A stretch of DNA of 8,350 nt from assembly GCA_004553485.1 (NCBI GenBank), contig SFLG01000066.1, forward strand, positions 1 to 8,350, written 5' to 3'. The notes under the pieces are model-generated. The model made no database searches. It was not told the DNA's origin and saw nothing but the letters and a program-made list of their open reading frames with translations. Below are positions 1 through 5,799 of the stretch, piece after piece (position 1 is the first letter of the stretch; the number at the start of each line of letters is the position of its first letter). Source of the stretch: Bacteroidales bacterium (GTDB taxonomy: Bacteria > Bacteroidota > Bacteroidia > Bacteroidales > Muribaculaceae). The position numbers were made by a program, and so were the translations under genes.

Positions 1-21
1 CTTTAGCTACAACTTTCAATT

Positions 22-29
22 TACGTTTA
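22..29 (+). promoter_or_regulatory. Possible -7 promoter element for the first TPR gene
   Basis: The octamer TACGTTTA matches the Bacteroidota -7 consensus TAnnTTTG at every fixed base except the last. It would place the transcription start near 36, about 15 nt before the ATG at 52. The -33 region would lie at or beyond the left edge of the window, so it cannot be judged. One mismatch in an AT-rich leader can arise by chance, so this is weak. Confidence 0.28.
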
Positions 30-51
30 TAAAATTACCCGGACTTTCCTT

Positions 52-948
52 ATGAAATTACCACGACTTTTCGCCATATTGCTGCTTGTCTTCCTCGTCT
101 TCCCGTCGGTATTCGGGCAGAGCCGCAACCCCGAGATGAAGTTCAGCGAAATCGAGCACAGCGACAAAAAGGACACGCTGGGCCTGGAGGAGCGCCCCTA
201 CTTCCTGCTCATCGGACAAAGCGAGGAGGCGCTTGCCAACCACGACTACGAGGCCGCCGGCCTGCGGCTGGTGGAGGCGATGGGTATCGAGCCCCACAAT
301 CCGCTCAACGTGGCCCTGCTGTCCAACTTGGGCATGATATATTATTATAATGAACAGGACTCGCTGGCCCTGGTGACGCTGAATGTCGCCGTGGAGCGCG
401 CGCCCAAGTTGATTGGCGCGCACGAGAACCGCGCCCGCGTGCTCATCGGCATGGGCCGCGACGACGAGGCGTTCAAAGAATACGGCACCATTATCGACAT
501 CGACTCGCTCAACTGCGACGCCCGCTTCACCCACGGCATGATGGCGCTCTACCGGGGCGACCTGCCGACGGCCAAGGCCGACTTTGCCGTCCTCGACCGC
601 ATCGTCCCCCTATGGAGCAAGACCCTCCTCGCCAATGCCACCATGTACGCCATGACCGGCAACGACGTCGAGGCCGCCTCGCTGTACCGGCGTCTGCTCG
701 ACAAGGACAAGCTACCCGAATATTACTCGGCCCTGGCGGGCTGCCTGATTTCGCTCGACAACCTCGACGAGGCCGGCAAGGTCATCGGCGAGGGCCTTGC
801 TCGCTTCTCTTCCGACCCCGAGCTATACTACTACCGTGCCCTGCTCAACCACAAGCGCTATCTGCCCCAGGAGGCCCACGCCGACGCCAAGAAAGCCATC
901 GAGTTAGGCGCCAACCGCGACAAGGTGCTCAAAATTTTCCAGAAATAA
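52..948 (+). CDS. Exported tetratricopeptide-repeat protein
   Basis: A 298-residue protein that begins with a classic Sec signal peptide: positive residues at K2 and R5, a hydrophobic core at about residues 6-17, then a likely signal peptidase I site after V20-F21-G22. There is no cysteine at the cleavage site, so it is probably a soluble periplasmic protein rather than a lipoprotein. From about residue 48 to the end it is built of roughly seven TPR-like helix pairs, with typical small and aromatic residues (for example AHENRARVLIGMGRDDEA and the PELYYYRALL segment). TPR solenoids serve as binding scaffolds; the partner here is not visible. The ATG at 52 is chosen because the signal peptide starts exactly there. 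No enzyme motif is present. The gene seems to be separate from the yicC operon, since a C-rich spacer and a promoter follow it. The family assignment is secure; the specific role is unknown. Confidence 0.88.
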   Translation: MKLPRLFAILLLVFLVFPSVFGQSRNPEMKFSEIEHSDKKDTLGLEERPYFLLIGQSEEALANHDYEAAGLRLVEAMGIEPHNPLNVALLSNLGMIYYYNEQDSLALVTLNVAVERAPKLIGAHENRARVLIGMGRDDEAFKEYGTIIDIDSLNCDARFTHGMMALYRGDLPTAKADFAVLDRIVPLWSKTLLANATMYAMTGNDVEAASLYRRLLDKDKLPEYYSALAGCLISLDNLDEAGKVIGEGLARFSSDPELYYYRALLNHKRYLPQEAHADAKKAIELGANRDKVLKIFQK

Positions 949-1042
949 GCCCCACCCCACCCACCAAGCCCCTAATAACCTTAAAGTCCCTAACAGCTCT
1001 AAGCCCCCAACGCCTTCCCCACCCCCTATAACATCATTTTTA
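949..1042 (+). terminator. C-rich, G-poor spacer, candidate Rho-dependent termination region
   Basis: Directly after the stop codon of the TPR gene, 94 nt contain only six G residues while C runs dominate. No hairpin followed by a T tract is seen, so intrinsic termination is unlikely. C-rich, G-poor, unstructured RNA is the known character of Rho-loading (rut) sites. Since a strong promoter follows at 1076, termination here would make sense. Degenerate repetition of a unit like AAGYCCCTAA occurs within it (around 967-1009). The terminator role is an inference from composition only. Confidence 0.3.
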
Positions 1043-1075
1043 GGTCTGATATCACCGATTTGAGCAGATTTTTAG

Positions 1076-1083
1076 TATCTTTG
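1076..1083 (+). promoter_or_regulatory. Bacteroidota-type -7 promoter element of yicC
   Basis: TATCTTTG is a perfect match to the Bacteroidota sigma-A -7 consensus TAnnTTTG and is preceded by a T-rich stretch (1070-1073), as is common in these promoters. The predicted transcription start is near 1090, giving a leader of about 42 nt before the yicC ATG at 1132. The expected -33 TTTG, about 19-21 nt upstream, is not seen; the nearest TTTG (1059-1062) is only 13 nt away, so the -33 element is weak or absent. I found no other perfect -7 match in an intergenic part of the window, so this is the best candidate driver of the genes downstream. Confidence 0.7.
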
Positions 1084-1098
1084 TGGGTGTAACCACGA

Positions 1099-1113
1099 GG
1101 GCCGCCATGGCCC
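1099..1113 (+). other. GC hairpin in the yicC leader
   Basis: GGGCC (1099-1103) and GGCCC (1109-1113) form a perfect five-base-pair G:C stem around the loop GCCAT. It starts roughly 10 nt after the predicted transcription start and ends 18 nt before the yicC ATG. No T tract follows, so it is not an intrinsic terminator. It could stabilise the 5' end of the mRNA or affect initiation. A stem this short also occurs by chance in GC-rich DNA. Confidence 0.35.
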
Positions 1114-1131
1114 GCTAACACGATACTGACA

Positions 1132-2010
1132 ATGATACTTTCAATGACGGGGTTCGGCAAAGCAACGGCCGAATTGCCTGACAAAAAAATCACCGTAGAA
1201 ATCAAGTCGCTGAACTCAAAGCAGTTCGACATGAACGTGCGCATGCCCTCATGCTACCGCAGCGTCGAGCTTGAGCTGCGCGGCCTTGTCGTCTCACGCC
1301 TCGAGCGCGGCAAGGTGGATATGTGTGTCGCCATCGAGCGCACCGGCTCGTCGGCCGCCGTCTCGTTTGACACCGACGCTATGACACGCATAAAACACGC
1401 CGTCACCGAGGCCAGCCGCACCGTCGGCATCCCCGAGCCCGCCGACTGGTGGAGCCTGATGACACGCTTCACCGAGACAATGGCCGCCGACAACGACAAG
1501 GTCGCCGATGACGACGAGACGTCTGCCCTGACAAAAGCCGTCGCCGAGGCCACAGAGGCCCTGATGACCTACCGCCGCGCCGAGGGCATACGCCTCGAAG
1601 AGTTCTTTGCCGAGCGAATACGCATCATCGGCGAACTGCTCAGCGAGGTACCCAGATACGAGACCGAGCGCATCGACCGCATCAAGGCGCGCCTGGCCGA
1701 CGGCCTGACCAAAATCCCCGCCGTGGAGTACGACAAAGGACGCCTCGAGCAGGAGATGATTTTCTACATCGAAAAACTCGACGTCACCGAGGAGAAGCAG
1801 CGCCTGGGACAGCACCTCTCCTATTTTATGGAGACCATGCGGCAGCCCGCTCCCGGCCAGGGCAAGAAACTCGGCTTCATCGCCCAGGAGATGGGCCGCG
1901 AAATCAACACCCTCGGGTCAAAAAGCAACCAGGCCGAGATGCAGAACCTGGTAGTGCGCATGAAAGACCAGCTCGAACAAATCAAAGAGCAGGTCCTCAA
2001 CGTAATGTAA
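1132..2010 (+). CDS. yicC: YicC/YloC family endoribonuclease
   Basis: A 292-residue protein of normal length for the family. It opens with the hallmark MILSMTGFGKA, which fixes the ATG at 1132. The YicC-like N-terminal domain covers about residues 2-155. The C-terminal DUF1732 domain covers about 208-292 and shows the family signatures EKLDVTEEKQRL (214-225), GFIAQEMGREINTLGSKSNQ (248-267) and a helical C-terminal tail. Characterised members in E. coli (YicC) and Bacillus (YloC) are cytoplasmic endoribonucleases involved in RNA turnover; the native substrates in Bacteroidota are not known. A consensus -7 promoter element lies just upstream, making this the likely first gene of an operon with gmk and nadD. 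The link to gmk is conserved beyond this phylum. No truncation or oddity is seen. Confidence 0.95.
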   Translation: MILSMTGFGKATAELPDKKITVEIKSLNSKQFDMNVRMPSCYRSVELELRGLVVSRLERGKVDMCVAIERTGSSAAVSFDTDAMTRIKHAVTEASRTVGIPEPADWWSLMTRFTETMAADNDKVADDDETSALTKAVAEATEALMTYRRAEGIRLEEFFAERIRIIGELLSEVPRYETERIDRIKARLADGLTKIPAVEYDKGRLEQEMIFYIEKLDVTEEKQRLGQHLSYFMETMRQPAPGQGKKLGFIAQEMGREINTLGSKSNQAEMQNLVVRMKDQLEQIKEQVLNVM

Positions 2011-2103
2011 TGTATTATTCCACACATAAGTCACATACATTACACCGCGCACCTCATCCGTCCCAATAAATATCCACCCCCAAAACAACCACCTCTCTCA
2101 AAT

Positions 2104-2700
2104 ATGTCTGAAAAAGGTAAAATAGTTGTCATTTCGGCCCCCTCGGGCTGCGGCAAGTCGACAATCATCAACTCTATCCTCGGCACAGGCGAGCTGCCCC
2201 TGCGCTTCTCGGTATCGGCCACCAACCGCGCACCCCGGCAGGGCGAGCAGGACGGCGTCAACTACCACTTCCTCACCACCGACCAGTTCCGCGACGCCAT
2301 CGCCGCCGGCGAGTTTGTCGAGTGGGAGCAGGTCTACCCCGGTCGCTATTACGGCACCCTGCGCAGCGAGCTCACCAACGCCATCGAGAAGGGCGAGAAC
2401 ATCATCCTCGACATCGACGTCAACGGCGCCCTCAACGTCAAAAAGCAGTTCGGCGACCGCGCCATCACCATCTTCATCCTCCCGCCCGACATCGACACCT
2501 TGCAGAAGCGCCTTGAGAAACGCGGCACCGACGCCCCCGAGGTCATCGCCGAGCGTATCGGCAAAGCCCGCTACGAAATCGACCACGCCCCGCAGTTCGA
2601 CCTCCGCATCGTCAACGACGACCTCCCCGTCGCCGTCGCCGCCACCGAGTCGGCCATCAGCTCGTTCCTGCACAAGCCCGTATGCCCCAAGGCCGAGTGA
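2104..2700 (+). CDS. gmk: Guanylate kinase
   Basis: A 198-residue enzyme, the usual size for bacterial Gmk, that converts GMP and ATP to GDP and ADP in the cytoplasm and so supplies GTP, dGTP and (p)ppGpp precursors. The P-loop is APSGCGKST (residues 12-20); alanine in place of the first glycine is, from memory, normal in Bacteroidota. The GMP-binding region follows: SVSATNRAPRQGE (36-48, with R42 and R45), Y54, the FVEW segment with E73, and YYGT (82-85). ILDIDVNG (101-108) is the next conserved strand, and the lid region lies around residues 130-160. The gene is 93 nt downstream of yicC; the last 43 nt before its ATG contain no G. I see no separate consensus promoter, so co-transcription with yicC is likely. 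NadD starts 5 nt after the stop codon. Confidence 0.97.
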   Translation: MSEKGKIVVISAPSGCGKSTIINSILGTGELPLRFSVSATNRAPRQGEQDGVNYHFLTTDQFRDAIAAGEFVEWEQVYPGRYYGTLRSELTNAIEKGENIILDIDVNGALNVKKQFGDRAITIFILPPDIDTLQKRLEKRGTDAPEVIAERIGKARYEIDHAPQFDLRIVNDDLPVAVAATESAISSFLHKPVCPKAE

Positions 2701-2705
2701 CGGCG

Positions 2706-3287
2706 ATGAAAGAGACGATAGGCATCCTCGGCGGCTCGTTCAACCCCGTGCACATCGGCCATCTCATGCTGGCGTCATACCTCAGCCAATGGGGATACGT
2801 CGACAAGGTATGGCTCACGCTGTCGCCGCTCAATCCGCTCAAACAGGCGTCGGGACTCATTGCCGACACCGAGCGCCTAGCCATGCTCGACATCGCGGCC
2901 AAAGGGCTGGCCGGAGCCGAGGTCTGCGACATTGAGCTGGCGATGCCCCGTCCTTCCTACACCATCGACACCCTCGACGAGCTGGCGCGCCGCTACCCGG
3001 ACAAGCGCTTCAAGCTCATCATCGGCTCGGACAACTGGCTGGTGTTCGACCGCTGGCGCGACCCCGGGCGCATTCTGGCCGACTACGGCGTCATCGTCTA
3101 CCCGCGTCCCGGCTACGACGTCACCGCAGAGATGACACGCCCCGGCATGACATTGGCCAAGGCGCCCGTCGCCGACATCTCGAGCACCTTCATCCGCGCC
3201 GCCATTGCCGACGGCAAGGACATGACAGTCTTTCTGCCGCCGGGGGTCTTCACCTACATCACCGACAACCGGCTCTACCGCAAATAA
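2706..3287 (+). CDS. nadD: Nicotinate-nucleotide adenylyltransferase
   Basis: NadD joins nicotinate mononucleotide and ATP to make deamido-NAD, the central step of NAD synthesis. The 193-residue product has all the expected marks: GGSFNPVHIGH (residues 9-19, containing the HxGH nucleotidyltransferase motif H16-H19), a PLNPLK segment (41-46), IIGSDNWLVFDRW (105-117) and ISSTFIR (158-164) near the C-terminus. I place the start at the ATG at 2706, because family members begin only a few residues before the first beta strand. An in-frame ATG at 2682 would add eight residues and overlap the end of gmk by 19 nt; it is less likely. The 5-nt gap to gmk suggests translational coupling. Confidence 0.95.
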   Translation: MKETIGILGGSFNPVHIGHLMLASYLSQWGYVDKVWLTLSPLNPLKQASGLIADTERLAMLDIAAKGLAGAEVCDIELAMPRPSYTIDTLDELARRYPDKRFKLIIGSDNWLVFDRWRDPGRILADYGVIVYPRPGYDVTAEMTRPGMTLAKAPVADISSTFIRAAIADGKDMTVFLPPGVFTYITDNRLYRK

Positions 3288-3328
3288 CCCCTCCACACAC
3301 AACCTCTCCTCAACAAAAATTTTCCCTT

Positions 3329-3832
3329 ATGGACAACCGACAGCTCAGCAACAACACCCTGACGCTGATTGCACTGTGCAACGAATACTGCCACACCGCC
3401 GAACAGGCCCGCGAGCTTGGCCGCGACGGCTTCATCGACGCCATCCTGCGTCTCCTCCCCCGCATCTACATCGCCGTCGGCGACGTGCGCCAGAGCCCCG
3501 ACGGCTCGGACATGTACATGCAGGAGGCCCTCGACGAGGACTACTACGACTCGGTGCGCTGCGGCATAGAGTCGGTGATGGGCGAGGACGACACCTACCT
3601 CGACGTCTTCGAGGAGGACATGAAATACTCTGACACCCCCATCAGCGCCAGCGTGGCCGAGGGCTGCGCCGACCTCTTCCAGGTGTTCTACAACTACCTC
3701 GAGACCGTGCGCGAGGCGCCCACCGAGCTTGTCGAAGAGGCCACCGAGACCCTGCGCGAGGACTTCGCACAGTACTGGGCCCGCACCCTCTGCAACGTCC
3801 TCCGCGCCGTCAACGCCGTCCGCTACCGCTGA
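3329..3832 (+). CDS. DUF5063 domain-containing protein
   Basis: A 167-residue, acidic, probably all-helical cytoplasmic protein without a signal peptide or membrane segment. Its length and pattern agree with my recollection of the Bacteroidota family DUF5063: an N-terminal helix with NEYCHTAEQA (18-27), a LLPRIYIAV helix (42-50), an acidic middle (EALDEDYYDSV, 66-76) and the closing FAQYWARTLCNVLRAVNAVRY segment (around 146-166). No catalytic motif is evident and the function is unknown. It lies 41 nt after nadD in a spacer without a single G, and 44 nt before the M18 peptidase, so it is probably in the same transcription unit. The family name is from pattern memory; a profile search for DUF5063 would settle it. 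Confidence 0.78.
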   Translation: MDNRQLSNNTLTLIALCNEYCHTAEQARELGRDGFIDAILRLLPRIYIAVGDVRQSPDGSDMYMQEALDEDYYDSVRCGIESVMGEDDTYLDVFEEDMKYSDTPISASVAEGCADLFQVFYNYLETVREAPTELVEEATETLREDFAQYWARTLCNVLRAVNAVRYR

Positions 3833-3876
3833 CCTCCCCTAACACGCAATTCACCCACAAAACTTACAGCTATACC

Positions 3877-5154
3877 ATGACCCTCAAAGAATTTCTCGAC
3901 AGCTCGCCCGTAAACTTCCTGGCTGTCAAAACCATACAGATCGAACTCGACAAAGCCGGCTTCACCCGCCTCGACCTGCGCGACAGGTGGGAGGTAGAGC
4001 CCGGCGGAAAATACTACGTGGTGCAGAACTCGAGCGCCATCTTTGCCGTGATTGTCGGCACCGACCCGCAGCCGTCGTCGTTCCACATCGTTTCGGCCCA
4101 CAGCGACTCGCCCTGCTTCCGCGTCAAACCCGGATGCGAGATGATGGGCGAAGGGCGCATGCTCCGTCTCAACACCGAGGTCTACGGCGGCCCCATCCTC
4201 TACACCTGGTTCGACCGTCCCCTCTCGCTGGCCGGACGCGTCATCCTGCGCTCTGACGACGTACTCAACCCCACCGCCGTCACCGTCTGCTTCGACCGTC
4301 CCATGCTCACCATCCCCCACCTTGCTATACACTTCAACCGCGCCGTCAACGAGGGCAACCCCCTGTCCAAGCAAAAGGATATGCTGCCCGTTGTGGGCCG
4401 TCTGCCCGAGGGCGAGGAGCCCAAGGGATGGCTGAAGCGCACCGTCGCCGCCGAGCTCGGTGTCGATGTCGACGAAATCCTCGACTTCGACCTCTCGCTC
4501 TACGACACCACCAAGGCTACCGTGACGGGAGCCTTCGGCGACTTTATCCAGAGCGGCCGCATCGACGACCTGTCGATGGCCCACGCCGCCATGAGCGCCC
4601 TACTGGCAGCCCGCCCCGACAGCGCCGCCACACGCGTGATGGCGATTTTCGACAACGAGGAGACCGGTTCGGGCACCAAACAGGGCGCCGGCTCGCCCAT
4701 CCTCGACACCATCCTGCGCCGGCTCAACATCAGCCTCGGCGCCGGCGAGGACAACTACCTGCGCGCGCTGGCAAAATCGTTTATGATCAGCGCCGACAAC
4801 GGCCACGGCGTCCATCCCAACTACGTCGAGAAGCAGGACCCCACCAACCACCCCGTGCTCGGCGACGGCCCCGTCATCAAAATCAACGCCAACTGCAAGT
4901 ATATGACCGACGCCGACTCGGCCTCCGTTTTTGCCTCGATATGCGCCAAAGCCGGCGTCCCCTGCCAGTATTTCGTCAACCACAGCGACGTTGCCGGCGG
5001 CTCGACCCTCGGCAACATCCTGACCTCGCAGATGCCTCTGCGCGGCGTCGACATGGGCGCTCCCGTCTGGGCCATGCACTCGGTGCGCGAGACAGCCTCG
5101 CTCAAGGACCAGGAGTACACCATCCGCGCCTTCACCGAGTTCTACAACCTGTAA
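3877..5154 (+). CDS. apeB: M18 family metallo-aminopeptidase (aspartyl aminopeptidase-like)
   Basis: A 425-residue cytoplasmic aminopeptidase of full family length. M18 enzymes bind two metal ions, form large (often dodecameric) tetrahedral assemblies and release N-terminal residues, often acidic ones. All expected ligand and catalytic positions can be read: H75 and D77 in SAHSDSPCF, bridging D230 in GRIDDLSMAHA, the catalytic pair E261-E262 in DNEETGSGTKQGAGSP (259-274), D307 in SADNGHGVHPNY (305-316) and H401 in AMHSVRE (399-405). The VNHSDVAGGSTLG segment (367-379) is the usual substrate-pocket loop. The ATG at 3877 gives the normal N-terminus. It follows the DUF5063 gene by 44 nt and precedes the small membrane protein by 25 nt. 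Substrate preference cannot be read from sequence alone; the apeB symbol is the common name for bacterial members. Confidence 0.94.
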   Translation: MTLKEFLDSSPVNFLAVKTIQIELDKAGFTRLDLRDRWEVEPGGKYYVVQNSSAIFAVIVGTDPQPSSFHIVSAHSDSPCFRVKPGCEMMGEGRMLRLNTEVYGGPILYTWFDRPLSLAGRVILRSDDVLNPTAVTVCFDRPMLTIPHLAIHFNRAVNEGNPLSKQKDMLPVVGRLPEGEEPKGWLKRTVAAELGVDVDEILDFDLSLYDTTKATVTGAFGDFIQSGRIDDLSMAHAAMSALLAARPDSAATRVMAIFDNEETGSGTKQGAGSPILDTILRRLNISLGAGEDNYLRALAKSFMISADNGHGVHPNYVEKQDPTNHPVLGDGPVIKINANCKYMTDADSASVFASICAKAGVPCQYFVNHSDVAGGSTLGNILTSQMPLRGVDMGAPVWAMHSVRETASLKDQEYTIRAFTEFYNL

Positions 5155-5179
5155 GCGCAACCAACCAGTTACCAGGCAG

Positions 5180-5668
5180 ATGACCGTCCGCACCGACATC
5201 TTCAGCGGCACCCCGTCAGCATACGTGCGCCGCGTGGTCGTGCAGATACTGTGGCACCGGTGGTGGGCCTGGCTCACCCCGGTCGTCGCCTGTTTTGTGG
5301 CCGCGGCATGGGAGGCTGTGTGGATTTTCGTGGCCTTTATGCTGCTGTTCATGCTCTACCCCGGGTTGGTGCTTCTGGTATATTATTACTACGCCTTCTC
5401 GCCCGAGGCACTGCGCTCGCTCGAGCCCAAGACGGTGGAGCTGACCGACGGAGCCATCACCGTCACCTACCACGGCGAGCGGCACATCGAGCCGCAGACC
5501 ATCACCTCCGCCGACATAAAAAGTGTGGAGGCGGGGTACAAAGCGGTGACGATATACTTCAAAAAACCGCGCTACAGCCACATCTCCATACCCCTCGACG
5601 CTGTCCCTGACGGCCAAAGAGCCGAATTTTTAACATTATGCGAAAATCTCGCTCCCGATTTGGCATAA
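5180..5668 (+). CDS. Small two-helix membrane protein, YcxB-like
   Basis: A 162-residue protein with two closely spaced hydrophobic segments at about residues 28-45 and 47-71 (the second ends in VYYYYAF), and a soluble C-terminal domain from about 73. That domain has a beta-rich pattern: TVELTDGAITVTYHGE (85-100), then an ADIKSVEAGYKAVTIYF stretch (111-127), then ISIPLDAVPD (135-144) and a short terminal helix. This order (strand, short 'sense the interface' motif, strand, 'IP' strand) resembles the YcxB-like C-terminal domain found in many bacterial membrane proteins of unknown role. The expected topology is both termini in the cytoplasm. It starts 25 nt after the aminopeptidase stop codon, so it is probably the last gene of that run. 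The family match is a moderate guess; the membrane topology is more secure. Confidence 0.7.
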   Translation: MTVRTDIFSGTPSAYVRRVVVQILWHRWWAWLTPVVACFVAAAWEAVWIFVAFMLLFMLYPGLVLLVYYYYAFSPEALRSLEPKTVELTDGAITVTYHGERHIEPQTITSADIKSVEAGYKAVTIYFKKPRYSHISIPLDAVPDGQRAEFLTLCENLAPDLA

Positions 5669-5702
5669 AAATTGCACGCAAACACAAAAAGCACTCCTCA
5701 AT

Positions 5703-5717
5703 TGTTGTATAGCAACA
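5703..5717 (+). repeat. Small inverted repeat in the spacer before the large TPR gene
   Basis: TGTTG (5703-5707) and CAACA (5713-5717) form a five-base-pair stem with loop TATAG, 35 nt after the stop codon of the YcxB-like gene. A T tract does not follow, so it is a poor intrinsic terminator. It may be a processing or protein-binding site, or chance. Confidence 0.25.
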
Positions 5718-5747
5718 GACCGCCCCGCCCAACACCATAGATTACCT

Positions 5748-5760
5748 GTGCCACGGGCAC
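5748..5760 (+). repeat. GC inverted repeat upstream of the large TPR gene
   Basis: GTGCC (5748-5752) and GGCAC (5756-5760) form a perfect five-base-pair stem with the tri-loop ACG, ending 39 nt before the ATG at 5800. As DNA it is a 13-bp near-palindrome that could be an operator half-site pair; as RNA it is a compact hairpin. The rest of the 5669-5799 spacer holds no recognisable consensus promoter (the best, AAGTTTTG at 5781-5788, lies too close to the start codon). Confidence 0.28.
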
Positions 5761-5799
5761 GTCCGTTCTGTACAACTGACAAGTTTTGAAACAGTTTTT

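Larger units (their letters stand above)
1076..5668 (+). other. Probable transcription unit: yicC-gmk-nadD-DUF5063-M18-YcxB-like
   Basis: Six same-strand genes follow the promoter at 1076 with gaps of 93, 5, 41, 44 and 25 nt. I see no hairpin with a T tract and no further perfect TAnnTTTG in any of these gaps. The run ends at a 131-nt spacer. The yicC-gmk-nadD part is supported by known gene order; inclusion of the last three genes rests on spacing only, and internal promoters too weak to recognise could exist. Confidence 0.45.

Noticed and set aside
336..354. An AT-rich island with a TATAAT-like string inside the first TPR gene
   Set aside because: It encodes a run of Tyr codons (IYYYNE) in a TPR helix, and Bacteroidota promoters use TAnnTTTG rather than TATAAT.
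1083..1096. GTGG/CCAC inverted repeat next to the yicC promoter
   Set aside because: Only four base pairs, and its left arm overlaps the -7 element, so it would not be fully transcribed.
2682..2705. Upstream ATG as the start of nadD
   Set aside because: It would add eight residues before the conserved first strand and overlap gmk by 19 nt; the ATG at 2706 fits the family better. It is not excluded.
2126..2935. A 269-codon + frame overlapping gmk and nadD
   Set aside because: The product is an implausible Ser/Pro/Arg/Thr-rich low-complexity chain, typical of an out-of-frame reading of GC-rich genes.
3823..4584. A 253-codon minus-strand frame opposite the M18 gene, and similar ones opposite gmk and yicC
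   Set aside because: Same cause: strong C/G third-position bias removes stops from antisense frames. The sense frames encode well-known enzymes with all motifs intact.
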